Assembly (NCBI GenBank): GCA_021807225.1
Contig: JAKAPI010000031.1
Location: forward strand, 1 to 7,398
Source of the DNA: an archaeon
GTDB taxonomy: Archaea > Thermoproteota > Nitrososphaeria > Nitrososphaerales > UBA183
DNA length: 7,398 bases
Direction: 5' to 3'
Every line of letters starts with the position of its first letter. Within the stretch, counting starts at the first letter, position 1. Positions 1-5,726 of this stretch are shown piece after piece. The notes under the pieces were generated by a model, which searched no databases, was not told the DNA's origin, and saw only the letters and a program-made list of their open reading frames with translations. The translations under genes were made by a program, and so were the position numbers.

Positions 1-141
1 GTCGAGGTGGACCTTCGAGTACCCGAGCGTTTTCATCTCGTCGGCGAGGAAGGATGCGAACTCTGCCTCCTCGGTCGTCGGCGAGTAGATGGCCAGGGAC
101 TCGACGAGGAGCCTGACAGAATCGTTCGCGGTTGTGGTCAT
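1..141 (-). CDS. lysK: LysW-lysine/ornithine hydrolase, N-terminal part (partial)
   Basis: Only the first 47 codons are present, from ATG at 141 to the window edge. The sequence contains LLVESLAIYSPTTEEAEFA followed by FLADEMKTLGYSKVHLD. This is the N-terminal pattern of M20-family metallopeptidases, and of LysK in particular, which hydrolyses the carrier-amino acid bond to release lysine (or ornithine) and free LysW. The metal-binding motifs lie beyond the window, so activity cannot be judged. The ATG overlaps the lysX TGA as ATGA (138-141), a typical translational-coupling arrangement. Other M20 members such as ArgE, DapE or carboxypeptidases share this beginning. The LysK call depends on its place after lysW-lysX. 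No other deacylase is seen in the window, so it may complete both branches. Confidence 0.8.
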   Translation of the reverse strand, partial: MTTTANDSVRLLVESLAIYSPTTEEAEFASFLADEMKTLGYSKVHLD

Positions 142-997
142 CTCTTCTGGATGGAGACCAGGTAGTCGACGATCATTCCGGGTATGTCTATGCCGGTGGC
201 CGGGACGGTGTTCTTGAACTCTGTGGTGTTGTTGACCTCGTGGACCACGAAGCCGCCGGGCCCCTCCATCAGGTCGACCCCGACGAACTCGCCCCCCATC
301 GCCCTGGCGGCCCTGAGAGAGAGCTCGTTGAGCTCAGGGGTGACCTTGCACGCTTCGGCCCTCCCTCCCCGGGCGGTGTTGGTCCGCCACTCCGTGTCGC
401 CGGAGTATCTGTAGATGGCGGCCACCGTCTCGTCTCCGATGACGAAGGTCCTGATGTCTCGAGGGGGGCGCTTCACGAACTGCTGGACGTAGTAGACCTG
501 GTAGAGGGGGAACATGTACTCCCTGTCCTCGATGACCGCCCTGGCGGCGTCCCTGTCCTTCAGGAGGGCGGACATGCGCCCCCAGCTCCCGACGACGGGC
601 TTCAGGACGGCGGGGTACCCCACCTCTTCGACCGACCTCAGGGCCGAGTCTTCAGACAGGGAGAGCAGTGTGCGGGGGGTCGGGATGTTGTGCTTCTCGA
701 GCTCGAGGGTCCCGAAGAGCTTGTTGCCGCAGGTCCAGGCGCATGCGAAACCGTTGACGATTCTGTGGCCGGCCGCTTCGAGCGCCGCGGTAGTGTGGAC
801 GTTGCGGAAGTAGCTCACGCACCTCTGAAGGACAACCTGGTCGGGCAGCGAGGGTCCGCGCGAGCTGAGGTCGATGGACAAGTCCTTGGAGTCCACGAGG
901 TTGGCGCGCACGCCGCGCTTCTCCGCCGCGGCTACGATTGCCTTCTCTTCCCAGCGTATGGTGTCGTAAAGAAGCGAAAAAGAGTGCGTCCGCTCAC
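138..997 (-). CDS. lysX: LysW-2-aminoadipate ligase (LysX family) with apparent N-terminal frameshift
   Basis: This is the second RimK/LysX-type ATP-grasp ligase, predicted to attach 2-aminoadipate to the LysW terminal Glu at the start of the lysine branch. The uninterrupted frame has LKPVVGSWGRM, KRPPRDIR, WRTNTARGG, GVDLM and HEVNNTTEFKN, matching argX block for block. Its first usable start is GTG at 911, but the same frame continues upstream through the conserved YDTIRWEEKA (968-939), so 911 truncates the protein by about 29 residues. No ATG, GTG or TTG lies in that frame before the lysW stop. A GTG at 997, overlapping the lysW TGA as GTGA, is one frame away. Adding one base in the five-base A/T run at 977-981 joins them and gives a normal 286-residue protein beginning MSGRTLFSLLYDTIRW. 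Family identity is firm; the substrate is inferred from the adjacent lysK. Whether the gene is intact in nature is open. Confidence 0.85.
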
Positions 998-1164
998 TCG
1001 CCCCAGTCCTCTCCCTCCAGCTCAGCCTGCCGGAGAGTGAAGAGGCTCCCTGACTGCTCGCGCACCAGTTCGAAAGAGGTGCCGCAGTCCTTGCAGGTCA
1101 CGATCTCGCCCTGGATGGCGTCCGATGGCACCGGGACCTGGGCGTCGCACTCGAGACAGTTCAT
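994..1164 (-). CDS. lysW: LysW-type amino-group carrier protein, copy B (lysine side)
   Basis: This is a second, full-length carrier mini-protein of 56 residues, from ATG at 1164 to TGA at 996-994. It has CLEC (C3/C6) and CKDC (C24/C27) zinc pairs, the core IQGEIVTCKDC and the terminal EDWGE whose last Glu accepts the substrate. It resembles copy A in the knuckle region and in the tail. It differs in the linker between them (REQSGSLFTLRQAELEG versus EISNGNVLLKPAEQVG), so the two are diverged paralogues rather than a fresh duplication. It directly precedes lysX and then lysK, the conserved order of archaeal lysine clusters, so it probably carries 2-aminoadipate and its lysine intermediates. 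The pathway assignment is inferred from neighbours. Its TGA overlaps a GTG (995-997), the likely start of lysX. Confidence 0.93.
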   Translation of the reverse strand: MNCLECDAQVPVPSDAIQGEIVTCKDCGTSFELVREQSGSLFTLRQAELEGEDWGE

Positions 1165-1225
1165 GTTTCTCCCGTTCCTCGACAGGCGTTGCGGAGCCAG
1201 CCGTCTTAACGATTCTCGGCCGAAA
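1165..1225 (-). promoter_or_regulatory. Only intergenic spacer: possible internal promoter/operator before lysW copy B
   Basis: These 61 bases separate the regulator stop from the second lysW. It is the only gap over about five bases in the window, so it is the natural site for an internal promoter or regulator binding. On the coding strand a short AT-rich stretch (TCGTTAAGA, about 1204-1212) could be a weak archaeal TATA element some 40 bases before the ATG. It lies between GCCG (1217-1220) and CGGC (1200-1203), a 4-base inverted pair that could be half of an Lrp-type operator. Both are weak patterns that could occur by chance in GC-rich DNA. A GGGAG four bases before the lysW ATG (1169-1173) is a better-supported ribosome binding site. 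No terminator hairpin with a T run is apparent. Confidence 0.3.
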
Positions 1226-1663
1226 TCAGCGAATTGTGCGGAGCACCATGGTTGTGTTCGTCCCTGTGATGCCCTGGATGCGCCGCATTCCTTCTATGGT
1301 AGCGTTCACTTCGCCGATATTCGCACCTTTTACGACGACGGCGATGTCGAACTGGCCTGCGGTCTCGTAGACCGACTCGACTCCCCTGAGCCCCCGGATC
1401 TTTTCGCTGACCTGCCTCGTCGGGGTAGCGGGGTCGACCGAGATCCAGGTGATCGCGCTGCTGAGGTCCCTGTCGTCGACCTCGACGGTGTACTTCCTTA
1501 TGCGCCCGGTCGCCTCGAGGTTCGAGATCCTCCTCCTGACCGCCGACTCCGAGAGGCCTAGCTTGGTAGCCATGTCGGTGTTAGAAATCCTGGAGTTCTC
1601 GCGCAGGATGCCGATGATCAGGTCGTCGGTCTTGCTAGAATCGGCCCGCTTCCGCTTCGCCAA
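1226..1663 (-). CDS. Lrp/AsnC-family transcriptional regulator (LysM-like)
   Basis: This 145-residue regulator has the feast/famine (Lrp/AsnC) layout. A basic N-terminal tail (MAKRKR) is followed by a winged helix-turn-helix around 11-60, with recognition segment MATKLGLSESAVRRRISNLE (31-50). The C-terminal RAM ligand-binding domain (about 68-142) contains YETAGQFDIAVVV. Such proteins form dimers or octamers and bind an amino acid between RAM domains. The start is TTG at 1663, supported by GGAGGG five bases upstream and by the lack of another start before the helix-turn-helix. It overlaps argD by 29 bases and sits just upstream of the lysW(B)-lysX-lysK group, the same neighbourhood as the Sulfolobus lysine-responsive LysM regulator. 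By analogy it may control the lysine half, the whole operon or its own expression. Ligand and targets are inferred, not shown. Confidence 0.9.
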   Translation of the reverse strand: MAKRKRADSSKTDDLIIGILRENSRISNTDMATKLGLSESAVRRRISNLEATGRIRKYTVEVDDRDLSSAITWISVDPATPTRQVSEKIRGLRGVESVYETAGQFDIAVVVKGANIGEVNATIEGMRRIQGITGTNTTMVLRTIR

Positions 1664-2822
1664 TGACGCCCTCCAGAACCTCCATCCCCCTGGATATTTG
1701 GGTCTCTTCCATCACCAGCGCAGGGAGGAACCTGAAGGTGTCCCTGCCGGAGTACGCGAATATGACCCCCTTGGCCTGGGCGGACTGCAGCTGCGAGAGG
1801 ATGTCTACGCGCGTCTGCATCCCAAGCATCATCCCCAGCCCCCTCACTTCCTTCACCAGCCTGTGAGCAGACGCTATCTTGTTCAGGGCCGCCTTCATCG
1901 CGTCCCCCTTGACCCTGGCCTTCGAGGGGAGGTCGTTCTGGGCGATGAAGTCCAGGGTGGCCGACCCCGCGGCGCACGAGAGAGGGTTGCCGGCGAAGGT
2001 GCTGGTGTGCTCTCCTCCTTTCAGGCTCCCCGCGACTTCGTCGGTGGCCACGGCTGCACCGATGGGGAGCCCTCCGCCGAGCCCCTTGGAGACGGTCATT
2101 ATGTCGGGGGTGACCCCGAAGTGCTCCGACGCCCACATCCTTCCGGTGCGGCCGAGCCCGGACTGGATCTCATCGAGGATCAGCAGAGCCCCCTTCTGGT
2201 CGCAGATCTCCCTGACCTGCCTGAGGTAGTCCGCCGGCGGGACGATGATCCCTGCCTCCCCCTGGATCGGCTCAGCGATCACAGCCGCGGTGTCGCCGTC
2301 GACGAGCTGCGCGAGGGACTGGGGGTCTCCGTACTCTGCGAAGTCGAACCCCTCGAGGAGGGGCCCGAACGGGTCTCTGTACTTCTTGTTCCAGGTGGCT
2401 GAGAGGGAGCCGTAGGTCTTGCCGTGGAAGCCTCCCTTCATCGATACGATCTTCTTCCTCGACGTGTGGCGCCTGGCGAGCTTGATGGCCGCCTCGACCG
2501 ACTCGGTCCCCGTGTTGGTGAGGAGCGCTTTGCCCAGGCCCTTGGGGGAGGCCTTCACCAACCGCTCCATGAACCCGGCCCTGGCGTCGTTGTAGAACGA
2601 GCCGTGGCAGGTGATCAGCCTCTCCGACTGCACCCTGACTGCCTCGATCACAGCCTCGTTGCAGTGGCCGACGATGGCGACCCCGATGCCGCTCATGAAG
2701 TCGACGTACTCCTTCCCGCCCGAGTCCCATACGAGCGACCCCTTTCCCCTGACGATGGCGATGGGGAACTTCTTGAAAGCGGGGGCGCCGTAGGCCTCTT
2801 CGAGCCCCTCTGTGCTGGTCAT
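1635..2822 (-). CDS. argD: LysW-aminoacyl semialdehyde aminotransferase (ArgD/LysJ)
   Basis: This class-III PLP-dependent aminotransferase uses glutamate to aminate the carrier-bound semialdehyde, giving LysW-ornithine and/or LysW-lysine. It has 395 residues from the ATG at 2822, which overlaps the argB stop as ATGA and has GGTGGT nine bases upstream. A GTG at 2843 would add only seven unsupported residues inside argB. Motifs are VDFMSGIGV (40-48), NTGTESVEAAIKLARR (103-118), GFHGKTYGSLSAT (131-143), AEPIQGEAG (183-191), LILDEIQSGLGRTG (214-227, PLP-binding Asp217), SKGLGGGLPIGA (245-256, Schiff-base Lys246) and HTSTFAGNPLSCAA (272-285). It is full length. Its last 29 bases overlap the beginning of the Lrp-type regulator gene. 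It is the only aminotransferase in the cluster and so probably acts in both branches. Confidence 0.94.
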   Translation of the reverse strand: MTSTEGLEEAYGAPAFKKFPIAIVRGKGSLVWDSGGKEYVDFMSGIGVAIVGHCNEAVIEAVRVQSERLITCHGSFYNDARAGFMERLVKASPKGLGKALLTNTGTESVEAAIKLARRHTSRKKIVSMKGGFHGKTYGSLSATWNKKYRDPFGPLLEGFDFAEYGDPQSLAQLVDGDTAAVIAEPIQGEAGIIVPPADYLRQVREICDQKGALLILDEIQSGLGRTGRMWASEHFGVTPDIMTVSKGLGGGLPIGAAVATDEVAGSLKGGEHTSTFAGNPLSCAAGSATLDFIAQNDLPSKARVKGDAMKAALNKIASAHRLVKEVRGLGMMLGMQTRVDILSQLQSAQAKGVIFAYSGRDTFRFLPALVMEETQISRGMEVLEGVIGEAEAGRF

Positions 2823-3628
2823 TGGTTGCAGACCACCGTGCACGTGTCGTGCGACAATGCGCGCGTCAGGGGCCCCGGTCTGGCGCCGGAACAGATGATC
2901 GCTTCGTTCACTCCGCCTTCCACCGCGTCCACTGCCCCGATGACTTTCTTCTGCATTCCGAAGCCGATGCGAGGGAGCTTGGCAGACGCCTCGGAGGCCG
3001 TAAGGCGCGGGACGAGGCTGTCGTCGAGCATCAGGCCGGCGACGTTCGTGAGGAACACCACGCAGTCGGCCTTGACCCCGGCGGCGATGGAGGAGGCGGC
3101 CCGGTCTCCGTCGACGTTGAGCGGCTCGGCCCCTTCGCCCGAGGCGACCGGTGAGATGACTGGGACATAGCCTTCCGACAGCAGTGTCTGCAATAGCGAG
3201 CTGTTCACTCCGACCACCTTCCCCGTGTACCCGCCTTCGATGGCGACCTTCCTCCCCCTGTCGTCCGTGATGACCAGCTTTGACTTGCGCTTCCCCTGGA
3301 GAAGCTGGCCGTCGGCTCCCGAGAGTGAGACGCTCTTCAGGCCGCTCTTCGTGAGAGCGGACACGAGGCGCTTGGCAAGGAGGCCGCTCATGACCATCTG
3401 GTAGATCTCGGCTGTCTCCATGTCCGTGTACCTGCTCCTGATGCCGTCAGGGGAGACGACGAAGCGCTGTTCCTTGCCGAGGCGGTTGGCATATTCGGTG
3501 ACCACGTCCCCGCCCCCGTGGACGATGATGATCTGGTGTGAAGCCGCAAGAGCCCTGACGTCTTCGATGAGCGCTGTGGGGACCCCCTCCTTCATCAGGC
3601 TCCCTCCGATCTTGACCACAATCCTCAT
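2819..3628 (-). CDS. argB: LysW-aminoacyl kinase (ArgB/LysZ)
   Basis: This 269-residue amino-acid kinase of the acetylglutamate kinase family phosphorylates the side-chain carboxyl of the LysW-bound amino acid. Motifs in order are VVKIGGSL (4-11), VHGGGDVV (36-43, phosphate loop), GIRSRYTD (62-69), SGADG (103-107), VISPVASG (157-164), NVDGDRAA (171-178, substrate/ATP Asp) and GMQKKV (224-229, conserved Lys). The SRYTD version of the substrate loop is what I expect of archaeal carrier-dependent LysZ enzymes, rather than of enzymes acting on free N-acetylglutamate. This is a recollection of the family, not a computed comparison. The ATG at 3628 lies four bases after the argC stop with only a weak ribosome binding site. 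The TGA stop overlaps the next start as ATGA. As the only kinase here, it may handle both pathway branches. Confidence 0.93.
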   Translation of the reverse strand: MRIVVKIGGSLMKEGVPTALIEDVRALAASHQIIIVHGGGDVVTEYANRLGKEQRFVVSPDGIRSRYTDMETAEIYQMVMSGLLAKRLVSALTKSGLKSVSLSGADGQLLQGKRKSKLVITDDRGRKVAIEGGYTGKVVGVNSSLLQTLLSEGYVPVISPVASGEGAEPLNVDGDRAASSIAAGVKADCVVFLTNVAGLMLDDSLVPRLTASEASAKLPRIGFGMQKKVIGAVDAVEGGVNEAIICSGARPGPLTRALSHDTCTVVCNQ

Positions 3629-3632
3629 TCGA

Positions 3633-4694
3633 TTACACCGGGTGGAGGGGCGCCATCGCCAGGCCAGTCTTCTCGTCGAACCCCATCATCAGGTTCATCG
3701 ACTGGATCGCGTTCCCTGCAGCTCCCTTGATCAGGTTGTCAGTGGCGGAGAGCGCGACCAGGCGTCCTGTCCTCTCCTCGATTTCGAACCCGACGTCGCA
3801 GAAGTTGGACCCCACCACCAGCTTCGGGTCCGGGAGCCTGAAGGGCCCCTGCTTGTCCCTGACCAGGCGGACGAAGTAGCTCCCGGCGTACATCGAGCGG
3901 TAGGCCTTCCAGATGTCGAGGGGCTTTGCTCCATTGGCCATGAAGAGGTGAGATGTGACGAGTATCCCCCTGACCATGTTGACCGCGTGGGCGGACATGG
4001 AGACCTTGACCTGCTCTCCGGCCATGGCTGCGAGCACCTGCTCGATCTCCGCCGAGTGCCTGTGCCCGGCGGGGCTGTATGGTCTGACGACGCTGAACCT
4101 CTCGGAGAAGTGGGTGGAGAGGGACGGCTTACCGCCGGCGCCTGAAGAGCCCACCTTGGCGTCGACTACGATGTGTTCTCTGTCTATCCCCAGAGCCTTC
4201 TCCTTCAGGAGCGGCGCTAGGGCGAGTATGGCTGTGATGGCCATGCACCCCGGGGAGGAGACGAGGCGCGCGCCCTTCACTTCGTCCCTGTTGATCTCCG
4301 GGACGGAAAAGACGAACTTCTCGAGGAGGTCGGGTCTCGGGTGGTCGTAGCCGTACCAGCTCGGGTAGAGCCCCCGGTCGCTCAGCCGGAAGTCCGCGCT
4401 GAGGTCGACTACCTTGAGTCCGGCGTCCGCTATCTGGGGGACTACCTTGACCGACTCCCCGTGGGGGAGGGCGGCGAAGACGACGTCCGAGTCTGCGATT
4501 ACCTTTGAAGCGTCGTTGGCGGAGAACTTCAGCTCGGTCATGCCGCGGAGGTTGGGGTGGACCCGGAAGACGTATTCCCCGGCGTACTTCCTGGAGGTGG
4601 CCGTGGTGACCTGGGCCTCGGGGTGCTGCAGCAGCAGCCGCAGCAGCTCCCCTCCGATGTATCCCGAAGCGGCCAGTATCCCCACTCTTACCAT
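3633..4694 (-). CDS. argC: LysW-acylphosphate reductase (ArgC/LysY)
   Basis: This 353-residue protein is an NADPH-dependent reductase of the N-acetyl-glutamyl-phosphate reductase family. In the LysW pathway it reduces the carrier-bound gamma-glutamyl phosphate (and/or the aminoadipate equivalent) to the semialdehyde. Visible motifs are the Rossmann loop GILAASGYIGGELLRLL (5-21), VVFAALPHGES (71-81), DLSADFRL (97-104), the active-site SSPGC with nucleophile Cys150, VGSSGAGGKPS (181-191), and PAGHRHSAEIEQ (208-219) with the catalytic histidine region. Length and motif order are normal for the family. ATG at 4694 is preceded by GAGG eight bases upstream, and its start is one base from the argX stop. 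It is the only C-type reductase in the window, so it may serve both arginine and lysine. The lys/arg preference cannot be read from the sequence by eye. Confidence 0.94.
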   Translation of the reverse strand: MVRVGILAASGYIGGELLRLLLQHPEAQVTTATSRKYAGEYVFRVHPNLRGMTELKFSANDASKVIADSDVVFAALPHGESVKVVPQIADAGLKVVDLSADFRLSDRGLYPSWYGYDHPRPDLLEKFVFSVPEINRDEVKGARLVSSPGCMAITAILALAPLLKEKALGIDREHIVVDAKVGSSGAGGKPSLSTHFSERFSVVRPYSPAGHRHSAEIEQVLAAMAGEQVKVSMSAHAVNMVRGILVTSHLFMANGAKPLDIWKAYRSMYAGSYFVRLVRDKQGPFRLPDPKLVVGSNFCDVGFEIEERTGRLVALSATDNLIKGAAGNAIQSMNLMMGFDEKTGLAMAPLHPV

Positions 4695-4695
4695 G

Positions 4696-5547
4696 CTATC
4701 GCCTCGCTGACTGGGCCACGTACTTGATGAGCTGGGCCGGGATGTCGACGTCCACGGCGGACTGGGCCCCCTTGAACTCCACGGTGTTGTTGACCTCGTG
4801 GACGAGGTAGCCCGACTCGGGCTCCATGGCGTCCACCCCGAGGATCCCTCCGCCGACGGCTTCGGCCGCGCTGAGGATTATCTCCTTCAGCTCGCTGTCT
4901 GGCTTGAACGACTTGGACACGGCGCCCCTCGCCACGTTGGTCCTCCACTCCCCCTTGGGGGCTATCCTGTGTACGCAGGCCACGATGGTGTCTCCCGCAA
5001 CGATGGCCCTGACGTCGCGCGGCGGCCTCCTGACATACTCCTGGAGATAGTACATGTGCTGCTCCAGGGGGTTCGCCAGTTCCTCCTTGAACTCGACGAG
5101 AGACTGCAGGGTCGCCCTGTCGCGGACCACGGTCACCATCCGCCCCCAGCTCCCTGTGAACGGCTTCATCACGAGCGGATAGCCCAGCTTCTCAGCCGCC
5201 TCCTCCGCTGCCTCGGATGTCAGCGCGAGGAAGGTGCGCGGGGTGGGGACCTTGGCGTTGGCCAGCGCTATGCTCGTCGCGAGCTTGTTGCTGCAGGTCT
5301 CGGCCACCGCGAAGTTGTTGATCACGTGCACCCCTGCCCCTTCCAGGGTCTGGGTGAGGAGGGACGACCTGTAGTGGCTGATGCAACGCTGGAGCACCAC
5401 GTCCCCGAACTCCGGGCGCCTCTTCGGGACCTCGAAGACCAGGCCCTTGACGTCGACCAGAGAGGCCTCTAGCCCAGCCGACTCGGCGGCGTCGCTCAGC
5501 GCCTTCTCCTCCCATCTGAGCCTGTCGAAGGTTATGGTTACCTTCAC
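4696..5547 (-). CDS. argX: LysW-glutamate ligase (ArgX/LysX family, ATP-grasp)
   Basis: This 283-residue RimK/LysX-type ATP-grasp ligase uses ATP to couple an amino acid to the C-terminal Glu of LysW. The N-terminus MKVTITFDRLRWEEKA is typical of the family. Further landmarks are the LGYPLVMKPFTGSWGRM block (121-137, ATP-binding Lys128), RRPPRDVR (173-180), WRTNVARG (201-208), GVDAM (237-241, metal-ligand Asp) and HEVNNTVEFKG (250-260, metal-binding Glu and Asn). The GTG start at 5547 follows the lysW TAA with no gap, and GGGGAG in the last lysW codons provides a ribosome binding site. Lying between argH/lysW and argC/argB, it most likely loads glutamate (ArgX) rather than 2-aminoadipate. That substrate call comes from position, not from a diagnostic residue, and the enzyme could also be LysX or bifunctional. 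The gene ends one base before argC begins. Confidence 0.9.
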   Translation of the reverse strand: MKVTITFDRLRWEEKALSDAAESAGLEASLVDVKGLVFEVPKRRPEFGDVVLQRCISHYRSSLLTQTLEGAGVHVINNFAVAETCSNKLATSIALANAKVPTPRTFLALTSEAAEEAAEKLGYPLVMKPFTGSWGRMVTVVRDRATLQSLVEFKEELANPLEQHMYYLQEYVRRPPRDVRAIVAGDTIVACVHRIAPKGEWRTNVARGAVSKSFKPDSELKEIILSAAEAVGGGILGVDAMEPESGYLVHEVNNTVEFKGAQSAVDVDIPAQLIKYVAQSARR

Positions 5548-5721
5548 TTACTCTCCCCAGTCCTCGCCGACCTGCTCGGCTGGTTTCAGGAGCACGTTGC
5601 CGTTCGATATCTCAGCGACCTCATACTCTGTGGAGCAGTCCTTGCACGAGACGATCTCCCCCACGATGGCGTCGTTGGGAACGTTCAGTTCGGCTCCGCA
5701 CTCTGCGCAGCTTGTGTTCAA
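5548..5721 (-). CDS. lysW: LysW-type amino-group carrier protein, copy A (arginine side)
   Basis: This 57-residue acidic mini-protein, with TTG at 5721 and TAA at 5550-5548, is too short for routine ORF lists. It is a clear LysW/AmCP. Two CxxC pairs (C5/C8 and C26/C29) form the zinc-binding fold, VGEIVSCKDC is the typical core, and it ends in EDWGE. In this family the final Glu is the attachment point: a LysX/ArgX ligase joins the amino group of glutamate or aminoadipate to its gamma-carboxyl, and the carrier then presents the intermediate to LysZ, LysY, LysJ and LysK. The TTG start is chosen because a strong GGAGGTGA sits ten bases upstream, and the next residues (NTSCAECGAE) match the family N-terminus. 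The gene lies between argH (5-base gap) and argX, which begins directly after its stop. It is therefore inferred to serve mainly arginine synthesis. Confidence 0.93.
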   Translation of the reverse strand: MNTSCAECGAELNVPNDAIVGEIVSCKDCSTEYEVAEISNGNVLLKPAEQVGEDWGE

Positions 5722-5726
5722 TCTGA

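Noticed and set aside
138..911. lysX as an ordinary 257-residue gene starting at GTG 911
   Set aside because: The same frame encodes the conserved YDTIRWEEKA segment upstream, which aligns with the N-terminus of argX. Starting at 911 would remove the first strand and helix of the ligase fold.
1449..2402. Long plus-strand open frame (317 codons) and several others such as 132-1040, 2424-3170 and 3420-4145
   Set aside because: They lie exactly antisense to genes with strong family motifs, have low-complexity Pro/Gly/Arg/Leu-rich translations without recognisable domains, and are expected in GC-rich DNA where stops are rare.
1618..2730. Minus-strand open frames 1618-2136 and 2272-2730 inside argD
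   Set aside because: They are alternate-frame readings of argD with Arg/Gly/Pro-rich, motif-free products. The argD frame carries a complete aminotransferase motif set.
2823..2843. Earlier GTG start for argD at 2843
   Set aside because: It adds seven residues inside argB without family support. The ATG at 2822 forms an ATGA overlap with the argB stop and has GGTGGT at a good distance.
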